64,000 nucleotides of DNA from Bacillaceae bacterium JMAK1 (GCA_012970285.1 JIBW01000002.1:1-64000); one strand, 5' to 3'; positions 17,568 to 26,574 are shown, numbered from the stretch's first letter. A program made the numbers and translations. The notes: generated from the sequence alone by a model not told the origin.

Positions 17568-19172
17568 ATGGGTACGTTGTATTTCAATGGGAACTTTTAT
17601 TCGTTAACGTCAGAACATTCTAGATTCGACGCGCTGTTCTCAGAAGATGGAACGGTTGTTGAACTAGGAACGAAAGAATACCTTCAAGCGAAGTATCAAG
17701 ACAGGGTCAAGAAGCGATTTGATTTCGAAGGGAAGACGATTGTCCCTGGTCTCGTAGATAGTCATGCACACATGTTAGGGTTTGGTTTTCAACAGCTACG
17801 CCTTGATCTTTCTCGAGCGAAAAGTCGTGAGGAAGTGTTTTTGAAATTAGAAGAGAAGGCACAAACGTTGCAAACAGGAGACTGGTTAATTGCCGAAGGC
17901 TGGAATGAGAACGAGTGGGAGAACGCTACGATCATTCACCGACGTGAACTAGATGAACGATTTCAAGATCGACCTGTTATGCTCACTCGAATTTGTCGTC
18001 ATGCGATGATCGTTAATTCAAAAGCGTTAGAGCTCGCTGGGGTCACTGTTGAATCGCCTGATCCAAGTGGTGGTGTAATTGGTCGTGATGAAGATGGGCT
18101 TAATGGTTTGCTTCTTGAAGAGGCGCAAGATATAATACATGCTGTGCGTCCAAGGTATACGAGCGACTCGATGAAACGTGCGTTAACAGCCGCGTATGAG
18201 CAAATGGTTACTATGGGTCTGACGGGTGTACATACTGAAGACTTAGCGTATTACAACTCTCCTACGTCTGTGATTGAAACATATCGTGATGTCATTGATG
18301 GAGACACTCGCAGGTTCCGTGTTCACCACCTCGTGCACCATGATGCGGTGGATGAGTGGCTTGAGTTAGAACGGGGTACTAAACTCGCAAATGCATATCA
18401 AACGTTTGGAAGCATGAAGATTTTTGCAGACGGCTCTCTTGGGGGACACTCCGCTTGGTTATCAATGCCTTACGTTGGTGAAGAAAGCAATGTAGGGGTA
18501 CCCATTCATCGTGATGATGAATTAGAATCGTTAATTGTAAAAGCACGAAACTTATCGATGACGATTGCCGTACATGTAATTGGGGACCAAGCTCTTGAAC
18601 AAACGATTCGTATACTTAAAAAGCATCCCCCGAACCATTCTGAAAAAGATCGACTTATTCACTTGCAAATCGTTCGAGCAGACCTTATGGAAGATTTGAA
18701 AGCTATGCCAGTTGTGCTTGATCTTCAACCACAATTTACAGTTTCTGATTTTCCATGGGTACGCACGATTGTTGATGAGACGTTGCTCGAACACGCGTAT
18801 GCATGGAAGACCCTTCTAGCGAATAAAATCTCTTGTGCAGGAGGTTCTGATGCACCGATTGAGATTCCAGATCCTAGAATCGGCATACACGCTGCTGTGA
18901 CAAGAAGAGCAAAAGGAGAAACAGTGGCTCGTTTTAAGCCAGAACAATGCTTATCTATTTACGAGTCGTTTTGCCTTTATACGTCAGGTAGTGCGTCTGC
19001 AATTGGGAAAGAAGGGCAGTTTGGACAGTTGGCACCAGGATACGCAAGTGATTTTACCGTGTTTACTGACGATCCTTTTCAATTTAAGGAGGATCAGTAC
19101 GATGAGCTTTTAGATCTAGAAGTCGCTTATACGATCGTTAATGACAAAGTCGTGTTTGCAAAAGAGGTTTAA
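17568..19172 (+). CDS. ytcJ: YtcJ-like amidohydrolase
   Basis: A 534-residue metal-dependent hydrolase of the amidohydrolase superfamily with a TIM-barrel fold. The metal-binding HxH appears in VPGLVDSHAHMLGFG (about residues 60-74), a further histidine in VHVIGDQALEQ, and the barrel-end aspartate in CAGGSDAPIE. The family takes exo-amide or ester substrates; no substrate is known. AGAGGAGG precedes the ATG. It is followed at 18 bases by sppA, so the two are likely co-transcribed, as in B. subtilis. Confidence 0.83.
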   Translation: MGTLYFNGNFYSLTSEHSRFDALFSEDGTVVELGTKEYLQAKYQDRVKKRFDFEGKTIVPGLVDSHAHMLGFGFQQLRLDLSRAKSREEVFLKLEEKAQTLQTGDWLIAEGWNENEWENATIIHRRELDERFQDRPVMLTRICRHAMIVNSKALELAGVTVESPDPSGGVIGRDEDGLNGLLLEEAQDIIHAVRPRYTSDSMKRALTAAYEQMVTMGLTGVHTEDLAYYNSPTSVIETYRDVIDGDTRRFRVHHLVHHDAVDEWLELERGTKLANAYQTFGSMKIFADGSLGGHSAWLSMPYVGEESNVGVPIHRDDELESLIVKARNLSMTIAVHVIGDQALEQTIRILKKHPPNHSEKDRLIHLQIVRADLMEDLKAMPVVLDLQPQFTVSDFPWVRTIVDETLLEHAYAWKTLLANKISCAGGSDAPIEIPDPRIGIHAAVTRRAKGETVARFKPEQCLSIYESFCLYTSGSASAIGKEGQFGQLAPGYASDFTVFTDDPFQFKEDQYDELLDLEVAYTIVNDKVVFAKEV

Positions 19173-19190
19173 CTTAGAGGAGGAAATACT

Positions 19191-20183
19191 GTGACAGTAA
19201 AACGTTGGATTGCTCTTGCTGTTGCAGCAATTGTACTAGTCGTTTCTTCGATGTTTCAATTTTTTGGTGCAATTGCTTCAACGAACTTTTCTGACATGTT
19301 TGACCTTGACGGAGGAGATTTTCGTCAAGAAATTATGGAAACAGGAACGGACGGTCAAATTGCCGTTATTGATTTAGATGGAATGATTATGGATACAGGC
19401 TCTCAAGGAGGCCTTTTTGCAGGTGGCGGTTATGACCACCGTGTATTTATGCAAATGTTAGAAGTCGCTGCCGAAGACGCTAGCGTCGATGGCATTGTTA
19501 TTAATGTGAACACCCCTGGTGGAGGTGTCGTTGAAAGTGCGGCAATCCATGACCGGATTGTACGTGCACAAGAAGAATTTGATACAGAAGTATACGTATC
19601 AATGGGTAGTATGGCTGCATCTGGTGGTTATTATATTGCTGCACCTGCAGACTACATCTCGGCACATTCTGGAACGATTACCGGCTCGATTGGTGTCATT
19701 ATGGACAGCATCAACTTTGCCGAGCTTGCTGAAGAGTGGGGAATTAGCCACAACGTCATTAAATCCGGCGAGTACAAAGACATTATGAGTCCGACTCGTG
19801 AAATGACATCAGAAGAAGAACAACTTCTACAAGACATGGTCGATGACATGTTCGAAGAATTTACTGAGGTCGTCGTCAATGGTCGCGATCTATCAGAGAG
19901 TGAAGTGCAAGAACTTGCTCAAGGTCAATTGTTCACAGGAAACCAAGCGTTAGAAAATGGCTTGATTGATGGCATCGGTGATCTCGAGCATACGATTGAT
20001 CATATGCAAGAGAGCTTAGGCATTAATGCGACAGTTGTTCACTATACAAATGATTATGGTATGGGGTCGATTTGGGGTCTTGCGGCGGAAACGCTTGCTA
20101 GTGAGCGAGTGACGATGAATCAACTCGAGCAACTGATTACACATTCGAATGCACCACGCTTAATGTATCTCTATCAAGACTAA
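19191..20183 (+). CDS. sppA: Signal peptide peptidase SppA
   Basis: A 330-residue membrane-bound serine protease that digests leftover signal peptides and has been linked to lantibiotic resistance in B. subtilis. An N-terminal membrane segment (residues 6-28) precedes the S49 domain. The catalytic serine is S144 in GSMAASGGYY and the catalytic lysine is K196 in IKSGEYKDIMSP. The start is GTG at 19191 after GGAGGAAA. yteJ follows 12 bases later and is in the same operon. Confidence 0.94.
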   Translation: MTVKRWIALAVAAIVLVVSSMFQFFGAIASTNFSDMFDLDGGDFRQEIMETGTDGQIAVIDLDGMIMDTGSQGGLFAGGGYDHRVFMQMLEVAAEDASVDGIVINVNTPGGGVVESAAIHDRIVRAQEEFDTEVYVSMGSMAASGGYYIAAPADYISAHSGTITGSIGVIMDSINFAELAEEWGISHNVIKSGEYKDIMSPTREMTSEEEQLLQDMVDDMFEEFTEVVVNGRDLSESEVQELAQGQLFTGNQALENGLIDGIGDLEHTIDHMQESLGINATVVHYTNDYGMGSIWGLAAETLASERVTMNQLEQLITHSNAPRLMYLYQD

Positions 20184-20195
20184 AGGAGTGGAATG

Positions 20196-20756
20196 ATGGA
20201 TTACACATACGATGAAGAAAATCGATACGATCGACAGCCTCATCAAACCGATCATGAACCTCCTAGGCAAGAGGCAATGCAAAAAACGGTTGAAGAGAGC
20301 ATTTATGCAGGTTTTTGGATTCGTCTTTGGGCGTATTTATTAGACTTGCTCATTGTTGGTGCAGTAAATGGGATACTCATTACGCCAATTTTTATGTTTA
20401 TGGATTCAAACCCTACGTTGTTAAGCATATTTACAATCCAAGGGGTATTAACGGCTACAATGGCTTATGTATACTTCGCGATTATGACGAGATACCTCGG
20501 TCAAACGCTCGGTAAAATGGTGTTTGGATTACGAGTCGTTCGAGCAGATGGCGGAAAGCTAAGTTGGTCAGATGTGTTTTTCCGTGAAGTTCCGGGGCGC
20601 ATGATTCACCGAGTGCTTGGAATTACGAACTTGATGTACATCGTTGTAGGAGTTCATCCTGAAAAGGCTGGCGTTCATGATTTACTTGCTGACACGCGAG
20701 TGATTCGTGATACGAAAATCCCTGCTGACAAAGAAGATGAAGAAGAAGACGAATAG
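20196..20756 (+). CDS. yteJ: RDD-family membrane protein
   Basis: A ~186-residue membrane protein with an RDD domain (GFWIRLWAYLLDLLIVGAVNG, then a second helix and LGQTLGKMVFGLRVV). The two or three helices lie between about residues 40 and 130, with a charged C-terminal tail (ADKEDEEEDE). Its function is unknown, but it accompanies sppA in bacilli and is reported to modulate SppA activity in B. subtilis. Two adjacent ATGs are possible (20193, 20196); the second has better spacing from AAAGGAG. Confidence 0.85.
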   Translation: MDYTYDEENRYDRQPHQTDHEPPRQEAMQKTVEESIYAGFWIRLWAYLLDLLIVGAVNGILITPIFMFMDSNPTLLSIFTIQGVLTATMAYVYFAIMTRYLGQTLGKMVFGLRVVRADGGKLSWSDVFFREVPGRMIHRVLGITNLMYIVVGVHPEKAGVHDLLADTRVIRDTKIPADKEDEEEDE

Positions 20757-20762
20757 TTTAGA

Positions 20763-20799
20763 AGCCGGTGCAACGATGTTGCATCGGTTTTTTCGTTTA
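20763..20799 (+). terminator. Terminator after sppA-yteJ
   Basis: GCCGGTGCAAC pairs with GTTGCATCGGT (one G-U) across GAT, followed by six Ts. It separates yteJ from ytfI and argues against an ytfI start inside yteJ. Confidence 0.8.
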
Positions 20800-20856
20800 T
20801 ACGCTCATCGTTTTGTCGATACTGAAATCATCAATGTCTTAGAAATGAGGAAGATG

Positions 20857-21546
20857 ATGGTTTGGTTTATTGTTAGTGCCGTGATGTTCATGTTAGTAGG
20901 GATCGGTGTTGTGACGTATTTCCTTCGCGTGTCGTGTCATATTCATGTGCTCCAAGCCAACTTACATACAAATGGTGAACTGCAAGTAAAGCTGTTAGGC
21001 GGATTGATCAAAAAAACGTGGGATGTACCCGCAATTCGTTTTGACGAAAAGAACCTTTCCTTCGTGTATGTGGAAGATGAGACAAAGCTATTTTCAAAGC
21101 GTAAACAGAAAAAAGTAAAAGAAGAAACCCCAAAGGATATCGAGAATAGGCTCAAAGACTCTAAAGAACTCATTGAGGGAATTTCCCATCTTGGAACGAT
21201 CCTTCGCAAGTTTTTAGCAACCGTTCAAGTCGAACAGTGGAAATGGGCAACAACATTTGGAACCGGGGACGCAGCCGTAACAGGCATTGCTGCTGGAGTT
21301 GCTTGGACATTAAAAGCTTTTATCCTTCAGTTTGTTTCGTCGTATACACAGTTACAAGAAAGACCAAATTTTCAGGTGACGCCATTTTATCAAGCGCCGG
21401 TTTTTTATATGGATGTTCGTTGCATAGTTACCTTTCAAATCGGACACGCTATACGAGCATTACTTAAAATGTGGATGCATAGCAAAAAGCTACAAAAAAC
21501 ATCCTCTCGGAATGAACGAACGGAACATGTAACGAAAGGGGCATAA
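20857..21546 (+). CDS. ytfI: DUF2953-family sporulation-associated membrane protein
   Basis: A ~229-residue protein with one N-terminal membrane helix (MVWFIVSAVMFMLVGIGVVTYFL) and a DUF2953-type body (GELQVKLLGGLIKKTWDVPAI..., later GTGDAAVTGIAAG). The pair ytfI-ytfJ is linked to spore germination or the forespore in B. subtilis. The frame is open back to 20707, but that would overlap yteJ and cross a terminator. GAGG at 20847 points to the ATG at 20857 (or 20854). ytfJ follows within ten bases. Confidence 0.78.
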   Translation: MVWFIVSAVMFMLVGIGVVTYFLRVSCHIHVLQANLHTNGELQVKLLGGLIKKTWDVPAIRFDEKNLSFVYVEDETKLFSKRKQKKVKEETPKDIENRLKDSKELIEGISHLGTILRKFLATVQVEQWKWATTFGTGDAAVTGIAAGVAWTLKAFILQFVSSYTQLQERPNFQVTPFYQAPVFYMDVRCIVTFQIGHAIRALLKMWMHSKKLQKTSSRNERTEHVTKGA

Positions 21547-21552
21547 CGTGCC

Positions 21553-21996
21553 GTGGCAGAACATCCTATTCAAGGTTTAATGAAAACAGCAATGGAAAAC
21601 ATCAAAGAAATGGTCGATGTGAATACGATTATTGGTGATCCTGTTGAGTCGCCAGATGGCAATGTCATCATCCCTGTTTCCAAAGTAGGCTTTGGGTTTG
21701 CAGCAGGTGGTACAGAGATGAACGTTGGACATGCAATGGACGAAGAAGAACGTCATCCATTTGGAGGAGGTAGCGGTGGCGGTGTGTCCATTACGCCAGT
21801 TGCTTTTCTAATTGTCGGAACGCATGGAGTTAAGATGATTCATTTGAACAACGGAACCCATTTCTACGAGAAATTACTCGAACTTACTCCTCAAGTCGTC
21901 GAGAAAATTAAAGATCTCATTCAAGGGAATGACCACGTTGAAGACCAAAGTTTATCGCCAATTGATATAACAAAAAAAGAAACGCCGCCTTTTTAA
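21553..21996 (+). CDS. ytfJ: GerW-family sporulation protein YtfJ
   Basis: A 147-residue protein of the GerW family, conserved in spore formers and implicated in spore germination. The family motif VSKVGFGFAAGG...GGGSGGGVSITPVAFLIVG lies at about residues 38-96. The start is GTG at 21553 after AAAGGGG. It shares an operon with ytfI. Confidence 0.9.
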   Translation: MAEHPIQGLMKTAMENIKEMVDVNTIIGDPVESPDGNVIIPVSKVGFGFAAGGTEMNVGHAMDEEERHPFGGGSGGGVSITPVAFLIVGTHGVKMIHLNNGTHFYEKLLELTPQVVEKIKDLIQGNDHVEDQSLSPIDITKKETPPF

Positions 21997-22060
21997 ATTT
22001 GCAGACATTGCCAATTCAGATTAGACTAGATGTAAAGGATCTATTCTAGGAGGATTAAAT

Positions 22061-22564
22061 ATGGCAAAAGTTACGTTTAAAGGCAACCCAATGACACTAG
22101 TAGGAAATGAAGTAAAAGTAGGTGAGCAAGCGCCGAATTTCACCGTACTTGATTCAAGTCTCCAAGAGAAAACACTTGCAGATTACGAAGGTAAAACGAT
22201 CGTAATTAGTGTTATTCCGAGCATCGACACAGGTGTTTGTGAACAACAGACAAAACGTTTCAATGAAGAAGCAGCGAAGCTTGATAACGTTCAAGTGCTC
22301 ACAATCAGTGCAGATCTTCCATTTGCACAAAAGCGCTGGTGTGCAGCAGAAGGCGTCGACAATCTTGAAATGCTTTCAGACCATCGTGACTTCTCATTTG
22401 CACAAAGCTTCGGTGTCGGCATGAAAGAACTTCGCCTACTTGCACGCGCTGTGTTCGTCATTGATGATAAGGGTACGATCCAACATGCGGAATACGTGGA
22501 AGAAGCGACAAATCATCCTGACTATGACAATGCGTTGTCACAAGTGAACAGTCTTATCAAGTAA
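22061..22564 (+). CDS. tpx: Thiol peroxidase
   Basis: A 167-residue atypical 2-Cys peroxiredoxin that reduces hydrogen peroxide and organic peroxides using thioredoxin. The peroxidatic cysteine is in SIDTGVCEQQT (about residue 60) and the resolving cysteine in KRWCAAEG (about 94). CTAGGAGG precedes the ATG. It is monocistronic with a palindromic terminator. Confidence 0.96.
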   Translation: MAKVTFKGNPMTLVGNEVKVGEQAPNFTVLDSSLQEKTLADYEGKTIVISVIPSIDTGVCEQQTKRFNEEAAKLDNVQVLTISADLPFAQKRWCAAEGVDNLEMLSDHRDFSFAQSFGVGMKELRLLARAVFVIDDKGTIQHAEYVEEATNHPDYDNALSQVNSLIK

Positions 22565-22574
22565 TAGAACACCT

Positions 22575-22608
22575 AAAAATGACTCATCATATGATGAGTC
22601 ATTTTAGT
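22575..22608 (+). terminator. tpx terminator
   Basis: AAAATGACTCATCAT and ATGATGAGTCATTTT form a perfect palindrome (22576-22605) followed by a short T-containing stretch. Confidence 0.75.
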
Positions 22609-22654
22609 ATTGTATTGGAAAACATTTGAGATTTATTCAATTAATAGGTTTGTT

Positions 22655-22996
22655 TTAATCATCAATCATTTCAAAATTCGTTCCACTAATTTGCACAGGA
22701 TAACTTTCCATGATTACACCATCATAGCCTACTCTTATAGAGTCACCCTTTTTAATTTGAGCGTATTTAAAAATATGAGTTCGCGGAACTCGAACGATTA
22801 CACTTTCTGTTAGATGACTAGAGCTTTCTTCTTCAATGTTAATCGTGAAGGAAACGCCCATCCTGTTTATGTCAGCAATTACTCCCTCGACATATAAAAG
22901 TGCCTCTTCGTTATCTGAGCCATCAGCGTTAGTATGAGTACACGCTATAGATAGAATTGATAATAGCATCGTAATTAACAAGAAGAGTTTCTTCAT
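22655..22996 (-). CDS. Small lipoprotein, DUF3221-like
   Basis: A 113-residue predicted lipoprotein. The lipobox LSIAC lies at residues 15-19 after a KK...LLITMLLSI signal, giving Cys19 as the lipidated residue. The mature part (YVEGVIADINRMGVSFTINIEEE...GDSIRVGYDGVIMESYPVQI) is a small beta-rich domain resembling DUF3221 proteins of bacilli, which have no known function. CTGGAG lies before the ATG. The gene is the first of three minus-strand accessory genes here. Confidence 0.75.
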   Translation of the reverse strand: MKKLFLLITMLLSILSIACTHTNADGSDNEEALLYVEGVIADINRMGVSFTINIEEESSSHLTESVIVRVPRTHIFKYAQIKKGDSIRVGYDGVIMESYPVQISGTNFEMIDD

Positions 22997-23061
22997 TTTT
23001 TTTATCTCCAGAGTGATCGTAATGACTGATTTTTAGTAATTAGTCTACAATGGGCTAGCCT

Positions 23062-23826
23062 TTAAGTGAACCCTTTCTTCTCGTCTACGAGTTTCTGGAA
23101 TGCGTCTGGGTCCGTAAGATGAAGACGATCATCAAGTGCTTGGTCAATTTTTGCGTTAATCATGCCTGATTGAATCGTATGAAGGGTTTCTTCTACTTCA
23201 ACGTTTTGTGTATATGTTTTCGTCGCAAGGGAATCAACGAGCATCTCATCTGTAAATTGGTACATACTCGAGAGTGTGAGTCGGTATTTCCCATTGCGAT
23301 CAACTTCAGTTACTTTTCCGAGTTGACCTTTAAATGGCTCCATATGAGAAGTGAACGTATCATACGTGTTGGAATCTTCATTGTAATAGTCGCTCCCGAC
23401 GACAAGATTGGAGCGAACAGTCACTAGATCACCAACACGAAATCTCGTAATTGTCGGGACGTCATAAGGGAGTACGTATGCGAAGTTGTTTGTAGGTGTA
23501 TCTTGCAAGATCATGACTGCAAGTTGTTTGTTCTCAACAGTAAGCAAGCGTCCTTTATGGATGACCGTTCGGTTGCGAAGCGTATAGCCGTATACGGGGT
23601 CATAAAAAAGCGTTCGGCTGGACCCTCGAATGAGTTCTTTCCCACCTTGACCCAAATAAACCCCGCGTATGCTACCGTCTCGATAGAGTTTCGCATCGGT
23701 TAAATAAATCGTATAATTCTGACTCTCTTCAATAAGGACTTTCCCGTACGTCGTTTCAATTCTGTACGTATCTGGCTGCATTCGGTGTAATACGACCACT
23801 GTACCTTTTTGAATACGAACCAACAC
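23062..23826 (-). CDS. Unknown protein, beta-rich
   Basis: I do not recognise this ~254-residue protein. It has no signal peptide or membrane segment. The composition (many Val, Thr, Tyr, alternating hydrophobics, e.g. GTVVVLHRM, GKVLIEESQNYTIYL, DLVTVRSNLVVG) suggests beta-sheet modules, with a charged helical end (INAKIDQALDDRLHLTDPDAFQKLVDEKK). The frame opens at GTG 23859, but GAGGAG lies five to six bases before a GTG at 23826, which I prefer. It is not part of the conserved core order here. Confidence 0.55.
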   Translation of the reverse strand: MLVRIQKGTVVVLHRMQPDTYRIETTYGKVLIEESQNYTIYLTDAKLYRDGSIRGVYLGQGGKELIRGSSRTLFYDPVYGYTLRNRTVIHKGRLLTVENKQLAVMILQDTPTNNFAYVLPYDVPTITRFRVGDLVTVRSNLVVGSDYYNEDSNTYDTFTSHMEPFKGQLGKVTEVDRNGKYRLTLSSMYQFTDEMLVDSLATKTYTQNVEVEETLHTIQSGMINAKIDQALDDRLHLTDPDAFQKLVDEKKGFT

Positions 23827-23930
23827 GTCCATCTCCTCTACACATAAAGTCAACTTCACGTTCGTAAATAATGTAAGTTTATTTACTATGACACAAAAGT
23901 CAGTTTTTTTCTAGCGGAAAGAATTCATAT

Positions 23931-23960
23931 AAAAAACCACTGAAGAACAGTTCAGTGGTC
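23931..23960 (-). terminator. Terminator of the thymidine-kinase-like gene
   Basis: On the minus strand CCACTGAA pairs with TTCAGTGG across six bases and is followed by TTTTTT. It lies just past the stop at 23962. Confidence 0.85.
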
Positions 23961-23961
23961 G

Positions 23962-24570
23962 TTAAGCATAGGCTGCTTGAATGGCCATAGTATAGCAGTC
24001 ATAACAAACAGATTCATAGATTTGGGTTGCATCCGCATAATCTTCAACATTAATGGGTGAACCAGACGTTTGCAAAATACCATCAAGATAAAGAAGATGG
24101 TGAGTCGCATCTTGAGAACAGTGAGCACATGGCATGGAAAGATGGTGAATCGTAAATCCGCATTCCATCGCACGCTTAATCGGAGAGAACATTTCACCTG
24201 TATATGAAATCATGAGCCCGTAAGCTTGGATGGCTACATCAAAGCGAATAGAAGCTTTCGCTAACGCTTCAACTTGCTCATCTGTGAAGAATTGTAATTC
24301 ATCCACAAGGATCACTTCAGGCCGTTCAGTCTCTATAATCGATTGTACATAAGATCCATCATCGTATTTGGGGATAATGTGTGCAGGGCGTTTCGTATGT
24401 AGAGCCCGTGAAGAAACGAAAGCGCCGTCTCGAAGGTCTGTTTCTGGTTTTAACGTCAAAACCTTCTTCCCTTGTTCATCTAATTGATACCCGTGCATTA
24501 ATAAATGTGCAGATTTCGCAGATTTCATTGTGCCGAGCATCAAATGGCGGACTTTATTAGATTTCAACAT
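23962..24570 (-). CDS. Thymidine kinase-family protein (type II), divergent
   Basis: A 202-residue P-loop protein with the layout of bacterial type II thymidine kinases, which phosphorylate thymidine in DNA precursor salvage. Visible marks are a Walker A-like GTMKSAKS (13-20, family form GxMxSGKS), KPETDLRDG...SR (41-55), the DELQFF catalytic Glu/Walker B block (90-95), a lasso-like YTGEMFSPI, and two zinc-type pairs (C-A-H-C and C-Y-D-C). Several family positions differ, notably A18 in place of the P-loop glycine. It may be a second, specialised kinase rather than the housekeeping tdk. AGGTG precedes the ATG. Confidence 0.78.
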   Translation of the reverse strand: MLKSNKVRHLMLGTMKSAKSAHLLMHGYQLDEQGKKVLTLKPETDLRDGAFVSSRALHTKRPAHIIPKYDDGSYVQSIIETERPEVILVDELQFFTDEQVEALAKASIRFDVAIQAYGLMISYTGEMFSPIKRAMECGFTIHHLSMPCAHCSQDATHHLLYLDGILQTSGSPINVEDYADATQIYESVCYDCYTMAIQAAYA

Positions 24571-24755
24571 GGAAGCACCTCGTTACGTCATTTTACAAGT
24601 GGTCAATCAGACCTTTATCTTGTCACAGAATGTCATTTCATGCAATGCGTAATCATTGTATGAAAATGGATTATTTTGTGTGCGTCTCTTCTGAAGGTAG
24701 AGATGAAGGGAACGAACGTGATAAACTAAAACAAGATTGTATTCGAGGTGAAAAG

Positions 24756-25745
24756 ATGGAACGTCAAATAGATACAGATCAGTTGTTTCACGTATTAGAT
24801 GAAATGGCTGAAACGCTAAGCAATGAAGGACATGGCAGTTACTTGGAAACACTTGCGCTCGCTGGAGATAATTTATTCCAAGGAAGTATTATGCAACAAC
24901 CGCTCTCAGACGTAGCGTTTAAGAAAATGGAAGAGCAATTTAAAAAGATCGATCAAATGACGATGGAGCGAGAAACAGTTCGAAAAGCGTTCCAACTTGC
25001 GATCATTAAAGGGATGAAACAAGCTGTACAACCTCATCATGCGATGACACCAGACGGCATTGCTATTTTTATGTCGTATTTGTTAAAACGTTTGTTAAAA
25101 GGACAACTAGGTGTGAGTGTCTACGATCCTGCTGTAGGAACAGGAAACATGCTAACCGCTATGATGAACCATACAGAAGGCATCGAACGTGCAATAGGGG
25201 CAGATGTGGATGAGTCTTTAATTCGTCTTGCGTTCGTTATGTCAAATCTACAGCAATATGAACTAGAACTGTACAACATGGATAGTGTCAAAGAAGAAGG
25301 CATACCGACGGTTGATGTCATTGTGTCAGACCTTCCGAATGGGATTTATACGAACGATGAGGTCGTAGAATCGTTCAAAACGAAACCTAGTGAAGGAAGA
25401 ATGCCAGCAGAGTATGCAATCATTGAAAGCAGCTTACGTGCATTAAAGCCAGGCGGGATTATGCTTGTACTGATTCCGAATGATTTATTCACAAGAGAGC
25501 ATTCTGAAGCGTTCCGCACATTCATGAGAAAAGAAACAATTACACTTGGGATGTTGCAACTTCCTGAGACGATGTTTAAAGCGGAAAGGCACGGAAAGAG
25601 CATTTGGATGTTGCAAAAACAAGGTCCAGACGTATCTGCCCCGCAACAAGCTTTATTCGCAGAACTTCCATCATTTACACGTGCAGAAGCAATGACAGAC
25701 ATGATGGGTAAAATTAACGAATGGTTTGATCACATTTATAACTGA
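24756..25745 (+). CDS. ytxK: YtxK-like class I SAM-dependent methyltransferase
   Basis: A 329-residue protein, matching B. subtilis YtxK in length. A SAM-binding motif VYDPAVGTGNMLTAM lies at about residues 120-135. The adenine-methylase catalytic slot reads VSDLPNG instead of NPPF/Y, as usual in this family, so DNA methylation is doubtful. I chose ATG at 24756 because GAGGTGA lies close upstream; the frame extends to 24630 without a site. It is usually followed by ackA, which is missing here. Confidence 0.88.
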   Translation: MERQIDTDQLFHVLDEMAETLSNEGHGSYLETLALAGDNLFQGSIMQQPLSDVAFKKMEEQFKKIDQMTMERETVRKAFQLAIIKGMKQAVQPHHAMTPDGIAIFMSYLLKRLLKGQLGVSVYDPAVGTGNMLTAMMNHTEGIERAIGADVDESLIRLAFVMSNLQQYELELYNMDSVKEEGIPTVDVIVSDLPNGIYTNDEVVESFKTKPSEGRMPAEYAIIESSLRALKPGGIMLVLIPNDLFTREHSEAFRTFMRKETITLGMLQLPETMFKAERHGKSIWMLQKQGPDVSAPQQALFAELPSFTRAEAMTDMMGKINEWFDHIYN

Positions 25746-25755
25746 AGGTGATGGC

Positions 25756-26574
25756 ATGGATGAAGCAAAGCTTCACGAGAGACTTCGTGAGTTGCATGAG
25801 TGGGAAGCGTTGTATTTTCCTGAAGAAATTCGACATCGTAAGTTTACGAACAGCCAAGATGTGTTACCGAAGCGTTATGAAAAGAAACTCGTAGAACTTG
25901 TTGATCGCTTTATGTTTTATACACAAACACTAATCTTGAACTCGAGTGCTCAAGTTGAAGCGGAGCAACGCATCTTATCCACCGCAAAAGTGTTTAATCA
26001 TCGAATTGAGCACATTTCTGAGTTGGATCAACTTTCGTTTGAGCAAAACAAGTTTATCCTTGAACAACAAACCGCTAAGCAACGCTTGTTGTCATTTGGT
26101 CAAGGTGGATTGACTGGTCTTGGTGGACCGTTTTTATTGGCAGCGGATTTACCGCTAATGCTCGCGACCAATTTACGTACGGTTCAATTGGCAGCAATGT
26201 CGTTTGGGAATGACCTTAGACACCCAAGAGAAATGATGATTGCCTTAAAAGCATTTCATGTTGCAACGCTTCCGAGAAAAGCGCAATATGAAGGGTGGAC
26301 TGAACTACAAGCTGAAAAAGAAGTATGGATGGGTCGTTTTCCTGTGTTTTATGGTGGGAATGAGGAAGTCACATCGGCAGAATGGTTCCAACAACCGTTG
26401 CGTCAAATTGCGAAGTTGATGATCATTTCGGTATTAAGAAAGAAAATGGTCCAAGGCATTCCGATTGCAGGGATTGCTGTAGGCGCGTATAGCAACTATC
26501 AATTAGCAAGACAAGTATCAACGATCGCTGGGCATTATTATGAGCGACGTTATTTAGAAGAAGTTTTACAATAG
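25756..26574 (+). CDS. EcsC-family protein
   Basis: A ~272-residue protein of the EcsC family. The signature is GQGGLTGLGGPFLLAADLPLMLATNLRTVQLAAMSFGND (about 115-155), a hydrophobic segment that may associate with membranes. A later hydrophobic stretch (GIPIAGIAVGAYSNY) lies near the end. The family accompanies the Ecs ABC transporter in bacilli, but no ecsAB genes are nearby and the function is unknown. The start at 25756 follows GAAGGTGAT, ten bases after the ytxK stop, so the two are probably co-transcribed. Confidence 0.82.
   Translation: MDEAKLHERLRELHEWEALYFPEEIRHRKFTNSQDVLPKRYEKKLVELVDRFMFYTQTLILNSSAQVEAEQRILSTAKVFNHRIEHISELDQLSFEQNKFILEQQTAKQRLLSFGQGGLTGLGGPFLLAADLPLMLATNLRTVQLAAMSFGNDLRHPREMMIALKAFHVATLPRKAQYEGWTELQAEKEVWMGRFPVFYGGNEEVTSAEWFQQPLRQIAKLMIISVLRKKMVQGIPIAGIAVGAYSNYQLARQVSTIAGHYYERRYLEEVLQ

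Noticed and set aside
24630-24755. N-terminal extension of ytxK
   Set aside because: The frame is open, but no ribosome site exists there and GAGGTGA points to 24756, giving the normal family length.
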